Shown: positions 16,331 to 24,306 of the stretch, piece by piece
Layout: every line of letters starts with the position of its first letter
How positions within the stretch are numbered: the first letter of the stretch is position 1
Assembly (NCBI RefSeq): GCF_000474275.2
Contig: NZ_ATAE01000032.1
Location: 1 to 64,000, forward strand
Origin: Alkalihalophilus marmarensis DSM 21297
GTDB lineage: Bacteria; Bacillota; Bacilli; Bacillales; Bacillaceae_D
Reading direction: 5' to 3'
DNA length: 64,000 nt
Notes under the pieces: generated by a model
Databases searched by the model: none
Told to the model about the DNA's origin: nothing
What the model saw: the letters and a program-made list of their open reading frames with translations, nothing else
Translations under genes and position numbers: made by a program

Positions 16331-16930
16331 ATGAGAGAAGCGTTTGTTGATGTTGAATTTTCAGATGTATACATTGAACTAACTAAGCCAGCACTCCATC
16401 AATTTATCAAGAGAATGATGAGTCACCATTATTCGCTGTTTTGGCGATACGACTCTAAGACGATTTATTTAATGATCGAACTTGAGGACTCCGTTCACGA
16501 ACTTCCCTTCATACGTAACACTGAATTTTTAACCCTATCCGCTGAGTGTCTTCACATTTATGATGACGTCCTTGCCAGTGCCCTTGAAAAACTACTTCAA
16601 CGCGAACGCGGAAATGCGATTGTCAAACGTGTTACAGAAGGTCCCCTCTACATTACGTCGTATCAAGCCGGTGACATTGAATCTATGATAGAAATTGATG
16701 GGAGTGAAAAAGTGATGATGAACAGAAATGGATCTATGATTCAATACAAAGATGATGGTAAATCCCTAGAGCCCAAAACTATTTTTAATATGATGAACTT
16801 AGAGATTGATTATGTCCTAATGGAACTGCATGAAGCCCTGCTCGATGCTGATGAATCGCAAATTGAATCGCATAAAAGAAGACTAAAGAAGCTTTTGCAA
16901 AGACGTGAACAAGTAGAACAGCTGCTCTAG
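16331..16930 (+). CDS. Uncharacterised cytoplasmic protein
   Basis: The 199-residue protein has no signal peptide or membrane segment. The N-terminal two thirds mix strands and helices (FVDVEFSDVYIELTKP; YSLFWRYDSKTIYLMIELEDS). The C-terminus, from about residue 150, is a charged helix (ALLDADESQIESHKRRLKKLL) likely to form a coiled coil. ATG 16331 is 9 bases after GGAGTG; a GTG at 16319 is too close to the ribosome site. I do not recognise the family. It stands alone between two terminators. Confidence 0.78.
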   Translation: MREAFVDVEFSDVYIELTKPALHQFIKRMMSHHYSLFWRYDSKTIYLMIELEDSVHELPFIRNTEFLTLSAECLHIYDDVLASALEKLLQRERGNAIVKRVTEGPLYITSYQAGDIESMIEIDGSEKVMMNRNGSMIQYKDDGKSLEPKTIFNMMNLEIDYVLMELHEALLDADESQIESHKRRLKKLLQRREQVEQLL

Positions 16931-16987
16931 ACTCTTACTAAGCTGCTTTGACAAAGCCTGACAACTTTATCCGCTGTTTTTGACAGC

Positions 16988-17030
16988 GAAAAAAGCAAGC
17001 ACATCTAAACATGGTGCTTGCATTTTTTCG
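16988..17030. terminator. Bidirectional terminator between convergent genes
   Basis: GCAAGCAC (16995-17002) pairs with GTGCTTGC (17014-17021). An A-run lies on the left and a T-run on the right, so it can serve both the unknown gene and cstA, which converge here. Confidence 0.85.
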
Positions 17031-17082
17031 GGACCTACCGGGACCACTAATCGGGACCTAATAGGAACATCTGCTCAAGATA

Positions 17083-18531
17083 TTATGCCGCTGCTCTTTT
17101 CTCCTCGGCTGGCTCATCAATTTCAATATTCATCCCAAGACGCTTTTTGGCTGCCTTTGTGAATAAGGTTATAACAACAGCTGTGCCTGCCGCCGCAACC
17201 ATATAAGAAACCTCAATTGATAATCCGAATCCAATTTGCGCATTGGCAATATACGTGAACGTGACCATCGTCATAAACGCTGCTGGAATACTTGCAATCC
17301 AATGTAATTTACGAGCTAAAATAAGATACATTGCACCAACCCACAGAGCAATCATTGCCGTTGACTGATTGGCCCAAGAGAAATAACGCCATAAAATATC
17401 AAAGTTAATGGTTGTTAAATACATAGAGATCGCAAACATCGGAATAGCGATATAAAAACGATTCATCACTTTCTTTTGTCCAATTTTAAAGTAGTCTGCA
17501 ATAATCATACGTGCACTACGGAAAGCTGTATCACCTGAAGTGATAGGAAGAACAATGACACCAATGATAGCAAGTGTTCCTCCAATTGCCCCAAGCATCG
17601 TAATAGAGATTTCAGTTACCACTGCACCAGGACCTCCTGCTGCAAGAAGAGCACTTAAATCTGTGCCATGGAACAAACTCATTGCAGCCGCTGCCCAAAT
17701 CATTGCAATGATGGCTTCTGTAATCATCATCCCATAAAAAATGCTGCGGCCGTTTTTCTCACGCATCGTGGTACGTGAGATAATAGGTGACTGAGTCGCA
17801 TGGAAACCAGATAAAGCCCCACATGAAATCGTTAAGAACAATAAAGGAAAAATCATTAAGCCCTCAGGATGCATGTTTGTTAATGTTAATTCAGGAATCG
17901 GTGCCCCTGTTACGATCAAGCTTCCCCCAATACCTAAAGCACTAATTAATAGTAACGCTCCTAAAATCGGGTAAACACGTCCAATAACTTTATCAATTGG
18001 AAGCATTGTCGCAATAATATAGTAAACAAAAATGGCAGCTACAATCATCCCTAAAGTGACCCATCCTGGTGTGATATTATCAATTAATGAAGCTGGAGCA
18101 CTAACAAATACCGTTCCAACCAGCAATAATAATAAAACCGAGAAGGCGTTTACAATATGTTTCATTGCTTTCCCTAAAAATTTACCAGCAAGCTCAGGTA
18201 AGTGAGCTCCTTTATTACGAATCGAAATCATTCCTGTTAAATAATCATGTACAGCCCCGGCAAAGATCGCCCCTAGTACAATCCATAAAAAAGCTACCGG
18301 TCCATACAACGCTCCCATAATAGGACCAAAGATTGGACCTACTCCAGCGATATTCAAAAGCTGAATAAGAGAATTACGTTTTGTACCCATCGGAACATAG
18401 TCTACACCGTCCTGCTCTGAGTAAGCTGGTGTAGGGCGATCAGGCTTCACTCCAAAGATCCGCTCCACAAACTTGCCATATGTGAAATAACCTATAATTA
18501 GAAGAATAATTGATATTGCAAACGTTATCAT
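17083..18531 (-). CDS. cstA: CstA family carrier (pyruvate or peptide transport)
   Basis: The 482-residue membrane protein has about 13 hydrophobic helices. CstA signature segments are seen: YFTYGKFVERIFG, LLNIAGVGPIFGPIMGALYGP, GAIFAGAVHDYLTGMIS, CGALSGFHATQSPI, ITSGDTAFRSARM. It is shorter than the long E. coli CstA/BtsT forms (about 700) and fits the short Firmicutes type. ATG 18531 follows GAGGTGAG. It is next to a LytS/LytT pair, as pyruvate carriers are in E. coli (BtsSR-BtsT) and B. subtilis (LytST-PftAB), which points to pyruvate-responsive control. The substrate is inferred. Confidence 0.93.
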   Translation of the reverse strand: MITFAISIILLIIGYFTYGKFVERIFGVKPDRPTPAYSEQDGVDYVPMGTKRNSLIQLLNIAGVGPIFGPIMGALYGPVAFLWIVLGAIFAGAVHDYLTGMISIRNKGAHLPELAGKFLGKAMKHIVNAFSVLLLLLVGTVFVSAPASLIDNITPGWVTLGMIVAAIFVYYIIATMLPIDKVIGRVYPILGALLLISALGIGGSLIVTGAPIPELTLTNMHPEGLMIFPLLFLTISCGALSGFHATQSPIISRTTMREKNGRSIFYGMMITEAIIAMIWAAAAMSLFHGTDLSALLAAGGPGAVVTEISITMLGAIGGTLAIIGVIVLPITSGDTAFRSARMIIADYFKIGQKKVMNRFYIAIPMFAISMYLTTINFDILWRYFSWANQSTAMIALWVGAMYLILARKLHWIASIPAAFMTMVTFTYIANAQIGFGLSIEVSYMVAAAGTAVVITLFTKAAKKRLGMNIEIDEPAEEKRAAA

Positions 18532-18621
18532 TTTTGCTCACCTCTTTAGGTTTTCTTGAAGCTATTGTATCAGCTTGTATCCCTATAGAGCATGTAAGCG
18601 GTTTAAAATGTCGAATATTGT

Positions 18622-18662
18622 GAGTGAGATGTATATTTTTAAGGGTAAAACGCATCTCACTC
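18622..18662. promoter_or_regulatory. 10-bp inverted repeat in the cstA leader
   Basis: GAGTGAGATG (18622-18631) and CATCTCACTC (18653-18662) are exact inverted repeats, 31 bases apart (three helical turns), 90-130 bases upstream of cstA. No T-run follows on the minus strand, so it is not a terminator for lytT. It may be the binding site of the neighbouring LytTR regulator, though LytTR sites are more often direct repeats. Confidence 0.45.
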
Positions 18663-18689
18663 CGATAACTTTGTAACTTTCCGAATGAT

Positions 18690-19424
18690 TTATAACTCAA
18701 ATTTCTCCCTTAATGCCCTCACATATGTTCTGCTTGCAGGAATCTCTTCTTTCACTCCCTTAAGCTTAATTTGATAAGCTCCATTGAACCAAGGAATGAG
18801 ACCGGCAATCTCTGCGGCGTTTACGAGATAACTTTTATGTGTTTGAACAAATGGATACCCGGCTAACTTTTGCTTTAAGTCCTTTAAAGGGGTTCTCAGC
18901 CTGTACTCTTTTTCTATGGTTCTAATGACCGTGTCTCTTTCTTCTCTTGCCATGTATATAATCGTGTTCGGGTCGATATAGCTGATCTCTTCATTATCCT
19001 CTACAGCAAGCCTAGTAAGCCTGCTCTCTATAGTCCGCTCATCAGACTCTTTATCATCCGTTTGGTCTCTATACCTGCTTAACGCCTCTCTTAGTTCCTC
19101 CTCATCGAACGGTTTTAATAAGTAGTCAAAAGCTTGTACTCGGAATGCTTTTGCTGCATATTGTTCATGAGCCGTAGCAAAAATCACTTTCGGTTTCTTT
19201 TTTAATTTAGTTAAAGAGGAAGCAAGCTCCAGACCATTTATTTTAGGCATGTCTATATCCAGAAAAACAAGGTCAGGCTCTTTGTTCATTATGGAGACTA
19301 ATCCAGATTGAGCATCAGTGCAGCGATCAATAACCTCAATATCTTTATGCTCACTCAAAAGATGACTGAGCTCATCCCTGCTGTGCGGTTCATCATCTAT
19401 AATCATCGTTTTAATTTTAGTCAT
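18690..19424 (-). CDS. lytT: LytTR family response regulator
   Basis: The 244-residue regulator has an N-terminal receiver domain: acidic pair IIDDEP, phospho-acceptor Asp in LVFLDIDMP (about residue 56), and Lys in YLLKPFD. The C-terminal LytTR DNA-binding domain (about 140-244) contains FVQTHKSYLVN and PASRTYV. It overlaps the end of the sensor gene by 8 bases. The nearest target is cstA, immediately downstream. Confidence 0.94.
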   Translation of the reverse strand: MTKIKTMIIDDEPHSRDELSHLLSEHKDIEVIDRCTDAQSGLVSIMNKEPDLVFLDIDMPKINGLELASSLTKLKKKPKVIFATAHEQYAAKAFRVQAFDYLLKPFDEEELREALSRYRDQTDDKESDERTIESRLTRLAVEDNEEISYIDPNTIIYMAREERDTVIRTIEKEYRLRTPLKDLKQKLAGYPFVQTHKSYLVNAAEIAGLIPWFNGAYQIKLKGVKEEIPASRTYVRALREKFEL

Positions 19425-21165
19425 TAGGCTCGTCCCTCTCTTGATTTATACATAAAGTAAACGTGGCTCCCTGCTCTACCTCACTCTTAACCTTAATCTC
19501 AAAATCGCTTCCATACATCATTTCAAGTCTTCTTTTCATATTGTATAAACCAATTCCTGTCCCAACTTCAGATTGAACAGGCCGAGTAAAGAGTTCTTTC
19601 TGCCTCTGTGCAGATATTCCGACCCCGCTATCTTCAACATCTATGCACACAAAGTGCTCATGTTGATACACACGGATGAAAAGCGTGCAATGTCCCACTT
19701 TATCCTTCAACCCATGTTTCATCGCATTTTCCACTAAAGGCTGCAAGGTCATTGGAGGGACTGTAACATGCATAAGAGAGTCTGATACTTCGTAATAGAC
19801 CTCCAATCGATCACTGAACCTTGCCTGTTCAATCTGTAAATAAGCCTTCACATGGTTTAATTCCTCTTTTATCGTTGCCTCTTTGGCATGGATTCCAGTT
19901 AAGTTCTGCCTAAAAAACTTAGATAAGGATATAAGCAGCTTTCTTGCCTTGTTTGGATCCGTTCTTATTAATGCGACAATCGTATTAAGAGCATTAAATA
20001 AAAAATGAGGATTGACTTGTGCTTCTAGTGCATTAATTTCTGCTTGTTTTGCGAATTTTAACTGATCATCTGCATAAGCCAACTGTAATTGCTGACTTAA
20101 TAATTCAGCTAATCCCTTTGCCAGCTCGATCGTAGTAGGAGTTCTTTCTTTTTCTGATTTAAAATACAGCTTTAACGTACCAACCGGCTTCTCATTTTGG
20201 ATCAGCGGGGCAATAATGGCTGAATGATGTGGTTCTCGTACATTTAAACCTTCCATATCCCTTGCATCAGCAAGCTTCCATTCCCCAGTTTTTAATACTT
20301 CTTTTGTGGCTTTCGTTTTAATTTCTTGTTTTTCATTCCCATTTTCCTCGCCTACATAAGCGAGCACCGTTTGGTGGTTTGTGATCGAAACTGCTGCAAC
20401 CTTAATCTCTTTAAATAAAATATGACATGCTGCTTTAGCAGAGCTCTCATTGAGCCCCTTGCGCATATACTTTAACGTTTGATTAGCCAGCTTAAACGAA
20501 CGTTCTGCTTGAAGCTTCCCCATTCTTTCTTCTTCGTTTATCACATTTCTAATAATTAAGATGAAAATAGCCGTACCGATTCCATTTGCAATAATCATTG
20601 GTATGCCAATGCTTGAGACCAGCGCCCAAGCAGCCGAGAAAGGCTTTGCAATAAGCAGTATAATCAACATTTGAACAGCTTCAGCTAGCATTCCTATTAA
20701 TAAGGCATTCTTCCACGTGACCATCCGATGATTACGGTATTTTTTATAGAAATATCCCGCAATTAAACCTGCTAAGACTGTAGAAATCGCACAAGCCAAA
20801 GCAGAGAATCCTCCAAGGGTGTAACGATGAATACCGGCAATCAACCCCGCGCCGATACCTACCTTCCACCCACCTAAGAGTCCAGCAACAACAATGCCGA
20901 TCACCCTCGCATTGGCAATGGCTTCATCATCAGTTAAAGAAAGCGTCCACCTCGTGTAGACCCCTTCCTCAGCATTGATGGTTAAACCTGTATAAGTGCC
21001 GATGATGCCAAACAAACCGAACATCAAAATAAAGTGAAGGCGTTGAATCGACGAAACATTTTTTTCTTCAATAATATTACGGACAAAACGGAAGCGAGTA
21101 ACTAAGAAGGCAACTGTTACAATGATTCCGAGCCGCTCTAGCATGACTAATAACAATTCCCACAT
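19417..21165 (-). CDS. lytS: LytS-type sensor histidine kinase
   Basis: The 582-residue protein has a 5TM-5TMR_LYT membrane domain (about residues 1-205, with NARVIGIVVAGLLGG and GIGAGLIAGIHRY). A GAF-like region follows (about 220-350). The kinase core has the phospho-acceptor His in VNPHFLFNALNTI, the N-box PLVENAMKHG and the G-box GTGIGLYNMKRRL. ATG 21165 is chosen over GTG 21174 because AAAGGAAG then has normal spacing. It starts 36 bases behind the XRE-cupin gene, so the three may be cotranscribed. Confidence 0.93.
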   Translation of the reverse strand: MWELLLVMLERLGIIVTVAFLVTRFRFVRNIIEEKNVSSIQRLHFILMFGLFGIIGTYTGLTINAEEGVYTRWTLSLTDDEAIANARVIGIVVAGLLGGWKVGIGAGLIAGIHRYTLGGFSALACAISTVLAGLIAGYFYKKYRNHRMVTWKNALLIGMLAEAVQMLIILLIAKPFSAAWALVSSIGIPMIIANGIGTAIFILIIRNVINEEERMGKLQAERSFKLANQTLKYMRKGLNESSAKAACHILFKEIKVAAVSITNHQTVLAYVGEENGNEKQEIKTKATKEVLKTGEWKLADARDMEGLNVREPHHSAIIAPLIQNEKPVGTLKLYFKSEKERTPTTIELAKGLAELLSQQLQLAYADDQLKFAKQAEINALEAQVNPHFLFNALNTIVALIRTDPNKARKLLISLSKFFRQNLTGIHAKEATIKEELNHVKAYLQIEQARFSDRLEVYYEVSDSLMHVTVPPMTLQPLVENAMKHGLKDKVGHCTLFIRVYQHEHFVCIDVEDSGVGISAQRQKELFTRPVQSEVGTGIGLYNMKRRLEMMYGSDFEIKVKSEVEQGATFTLCINQERDEPND

Positions 21166-21201
21166 AACACTCACTTCCTTTCATCTGCTTAACCTATCAA
21201 C

Positions 21202-21768
21202 TTATTTTGGCGGGTAGTAGATCAGCATCGTTACGATACACTCATCCTCCACATCTGTATTTTTATAGGCATGAACTTCATCTGCTTTAAAATGAATCGC
21301 TTGTCCCTTTTTTAACTGATAAAGCTGACTCCCTACCGTTAACTCTAAATTCCCCTCTTCTACCACTAAATACTCTTCTACTCCTTTTTGATGAGGTTCT
21401 GATACATATGAACTGTCCTTAGCTAATGAGAATGAGAATAATTCAAATGGCTTATGTAGAGGTTTTGGAAACAGAGGATACACTTTAAACGCTTCATCGT
21501 GGCCTGTAAGTGGTTCTATCTCTTCTTTTTTCACCACGGTCACTGTGTCCTGTTCTTCCTCAAGAAAAGATGTAAATGAAACATTCAACCCTTTAGCAAT
21601 TTTCCATAAAGTCCCTACCGTAGGATTCGATTCACCTCTTTCGATTTGACCTAGCATCGGTTTACTAACAGTTGTAACTTGCGCCAATTGATCGAGGCTG
21701 TATCCTTGCTCTACTCTTAAAGCCTTTAAACGAACTCCAATTAATTTCGATAACTGTTCCTTCTCCAT
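21202..21768 (-). CDS. XRE-type regulator with cupin sensor domain
   Basis: The 188-residue protein has an N-terminal helix-turn-helix (IGVRLKALRVEQGYSLDQLA..., KPMLGQIERGESNPTVGTL). A C-terminal cupin_2 barrel follows (about residues 100-188; YLVVEEGNLELTVG, HFKADEVHAYKN). Such regulators bind a small ligand and often control amino acid transport. ATG 21768 has AGGAGA 7 bases upstream. It is divergent from azlC-azlD with an inverted repeat between them, so it likely controls azlCD and itself. Confidence 0.93.
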   Translation of the reverse strand: MEKEQLSKLIGVRLKALRVEQGYSLDQLAQVTTVSKPMLGQIERGESNPTVGTLWKIAKGLNVSFTSFLEEEQDTVTVVKKEEIEPLTGHDEAFKVYPLFPKPLHKPFELFSFSLAKDSSYVSEPHQKGVEEYLVVEEGNLELTVGSQLYQLKKGQAIHFKADEVHAYKNTDVEDECIVTMLIYYPPK

Positions 21769-21785
21769 CAAAAATCTCCTTGTGC

Positions 21786-21829
21786 AAATGTATTTTATAA
21801 CATACAATCATATAACATAACATACATTT
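21786..21829. promoter_or_regulatory. Operator candidate between XRE-cupin gene and azlC
   Basis: AAATGTAT (21786-21793) and ATACATTT (21822-21829) form an inverted repeat. The DNA between them holds three copies of the motif ATAACATA or close variants (TTATAACATAC, TATAACATAAC). Position in the divergent intergenic region suits the XRE-cupin regulator. Confidence 0.45.
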
Positions 21830-21886
21830 TGAGAGTAACTTTTGTAATAAGTGTACCATGATCATTTAATAGTAGGGGAGATCAAT

Positions 21887-22591
21887 ATGAGTTCAACTGT
21901 ACTCACACAAGAAAAAACTGAATTTTCACGCGGACTTTTAGCCGGCACAAGCATCGCGATCGGATATTTACCTGCTGCGATCACATTCGGGTTATTAGCG
22001 AAAGGCACTGGATTAAGCTTTTTTGAATCAATGGCTATGAGTATGTTCGTCTTTGCAGGGGCGGCACAATATATGGCTCTAAATTTAATAGCGATTGGAA
22101 CAGGTGCGTTTGAAATTATTTTTACGACCTTTATTGTTAACATCCGTCATTTACTTATGAGCGCCTCAGTCAATGAAAAAGTAGAAAATGCCCACCCTCT
22201 TACTAAAGCCATTTATTCCTTCGGGCTGACAGATGAGGTGTTCGCTGTTACCTCGACGCAGGAAGGAAAGGTGAAGACAGGATTTATTATCGGTGTGGCT
22301 GTCATGGCCTATACCAGCTGGGTTTTAAACACAGGAGTTGGTTATCTCATGGGGTCTGCGCTGCCTCAGTCCCTCCAAGAAAGCATGGCGATTGCACTTT
22401 ATGCCATGTTCATCGCCCTTTTAATCCCTTCCCTTAAAAAGCAAAGAAAAATAGTGTGGCTTGCAATCAGTGCTGCAATACTGAACAGTTTCCTTTCTTT
22501 ATTTATACCAAGCGGTTGGTCGATTATCTTAGCTACATTAATCGCTTCAACAGCCATCGAATACATACGTCCAAAGAAAGGAGTATCTTAA
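21887..22591 (+). CDS. azlC: AzlC family branched-chain amino acid exporter, large subunit
   Basis: The 234-residue membrane protein shows the AzlC core: GLLAGTSIAIGYLPAAITFG, MSMFVFAGAAQYMALNL, FIVNIRHLLMSAS. About six helices follow. With AzlD it forms an exporter for branched-chain amino acids or analogues. ATG 21887 follows GGGGAGA; an earlier in-frame Met lacks a ribosome site. The azlD start follows after one base. Confidence 0.94.
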   Translation: MSSTVLTQEKTEFSRGLLAGTSIAIGYLPAAITFGLLAKGTGLSFFESMAMSMFVFAGAAQYMALNLIAIGTGAFEIIFTTFIVNIRHLLMSASVNEKVENAHPLTKAIYSFGLTDEVFAVTSTQEGKVKTGFIIGVAVMAYTSWVLNTGVGYLMGSALPQSLQESMAIALYAMFIALLIPSLKKQRKIVWLAISAAILNSFLSLFIPSGWSIILATLIASTAIEYIRPKKGVS

Positions 22592-22592
22592 T

Positions 22593-22898
22593 ATGAATAT
22601 GACTATGCTTGTTATTATAGCTGGGATGGCAATCGTAACCTATATACCAAGAATGCTCCCATTGACGTTCATGGATTCCCTGCCGATTCCACCTTGGCTT
22701 CAAGCTATTTTAAAAAATGTCCCATATGCCGCCTTAGGAGCACTCATATTTCCTGGTATTTTAACCGCTCATGAAAATGTGTTATTCAGTTTAATTGGGG
22801 CACTAACAGCTATTACAGCCGCCTATCTTGGAGCTAATTTAATTATTGTTGTATTAAGCAGCATCCTCATGCTAATGACCTTGACCCTGATTTTTTAG
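22593..22898 (+). CDS. azlD: AzlD family exporter, small subunit
   Basis: The 101-residue, four-helix membrane protein has the AzlD pattern: VTYIPRMLPLTFMD, then PWLQAILKNVPYAALGALIFPGIL. The ATG at 22593 follows the azlC stop by one base and uses the AAAGGAG at the end of azlC, so the pair is translationally linked. Confidence 0.93.
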   Translation: MNMTMLVIIAGMAIVTYIPRMLPLTFMDSLPIPPWLQAILKNVPYAALGALIFPGILTAHENVLFSLIGALTAITAAYLGANLIIVVLSSILMLMTLTLIF

Positions 22899-23034
22899 AT
22901 CTTTTCCTAAGTCTATTCCTAAACTATTTTTTTGAAGTATGCAACGCCCCTCCTCACCGCCTCTCCCCTTTCATTCTTAGAGCGAAAACGATACAATAAA
23001 AGAATGCACTTAGAATGAAACGGGGTGAAGGTAA

Positions 23035-24306
23035 TTGGACCACCTTTCAATTGACAAAGATTTTCCAGAAGATAACCTTTTAGAACAAGAATTAGAGCAA
23101 GACATCATAAAAACGTATAAATCACTTATTACCTCACGCTACTTCACCAAAAGTCAAATTGAACAAATTGTTATCCAAACACAAAAAAGTATGGAGACAG
23201 ATCATTTTCTAATGCAAGCAGAGAAAATGTTAATTTATATTAAAGGTGTTTTCTCCTTAGCTAACAGTTTCCAAACATATGAGGAGTATGATCGCCGTTT
23301 TTCCCATTACTTCACTTCCTTAATGAGCGACATTCTCCTATTATTAAAGGAAGATACAGAAGATTTACAAGAAGTTGACAAGGTGATTCAGCGTATCCTG
23401 TTTTACTTCGTATATGATGCCGAGTTAAGTAAATCCCCTTGGCCATATTTAGTACAAAATCTTGCTGATCTCGTTCCACCTAGACAGCTTGAAGCGATAG
23501 AGAGTTTCTTACAAGAAACTTTACATGAAGCTGAGTGTGCAAGGTCTACCTTAGTGGCCTACAGCTACATTCTCTTATTAGTCGGCAAGGAGTCTAAATC
23601 ATTATCCTTGTTACGCAAAGAACAGCATCTAAGTCAACAGGAAGTAACACCACATTTTACTTGTCTAAAAAAACGAGAGCGCTTTAAGACCATTCAGTTA
23701 TGGTTTAATCAATTATTTCCTAATAGAGGCGACAGAGGTTACGGTTCTCTCCAAGGAATCGCTGATGAGATGAATGCTTCCCTCCATAAATCAGCAAACG
23801 AAATGTCAACGGTTTGGAGAAGGTGGTTATTATCACCAAGTTTCACACGATTTCAGTCTTTATTTGTCCATGTACCAGAAGAAGACCAGGAAACGTTACT
23901 CTACGAATTGTTAGCTGAGCTCAAAAAGTCCTTGCACCAGACAGAAACAACTCTAACTTATTTACGAATATTAAGGGAATACAAGATGTTTAATGAAGCT
24001 GCCTCTTATTTTTTGATTTTTGAACATGATCCGCTCAGGCTGCATCAGGAGAAAAAAGATTTGCTTAAAGATATAGAGCTTTCTTATCCACAGCTCGCAA
24101 AGCCGATACATCATCAATTTATTGTCAGGCTGGTGGAGAAAAAATCACGTGTACATTATGAAGCAGCGGTCTCATCAATTAAGTTATTGCAGAAAATTTA
24201 TGAGAGACTAGAGGAAAATGAGCAATTCTATCATTATATAGCTAAAATGAGGAAGCAGTATCGAACGTATCGGGCGTTTGTTGAGGAGTTGAAAAAGATT
24301 GAATAA
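23035..24306 (+). CDS. Unknown partner of the SNF2 helicase
   Basis: The 423-residue cytoplasmic, largely helical protein starts at TTG 23035 behind GGGGTGAAGG, with an in-frame stop just upstream. In other Bacillaceae the gene paired with this type of SNF2 helicase (ywqA) encodes a SWIM zinc-finger protein (ywqB). Here no CxC...CxH pattern is visible, so either the SWIM domain is lost or the protein is unrelated. The C-terminal half (TYLRILREYKMFNEAASYFLIFEHD) looks like TPR-type helical repeats. The stop overlaps the helicase start by 8 bases, so both act together. Confidence 0.82.
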   Translation: MDHLSIDKDFPEDNLLEQELEQDIIKTYKSLITSRYFTKSQIEQIVIQTQKSMETDHFLMQAEKMLIYIKGVFSLANSFQTYEEYDRRFSHYFTSLMSDILLLLKEDTEDLQEVDKVIQRILFYFVYDAELSKSPWPYLVQNLADLVPPRQLEAIESFLQETLHEAECARSTLVAYSYILLLVGKESKSLSLLRKEQHLSQQEVTPHFTCLKKRERFKTIQLWFNQLFPNRGDRGYGSLQGIADEMNASLHKSANEMSTVWRRWLLSPSFTRFQSLFVHVPEEDQETLLYELLAELKKSLHQTETTLTYLRILREYKMFNEAASYFLIFEHDPLRLHQEKKDLLKDIELSYPQLAKPIHHQFIVRLVEKKSRVHYEAAVSSIKLLQKIYERLEENEQFYHYIAKMRKQYRTYRAFVEELKKIE

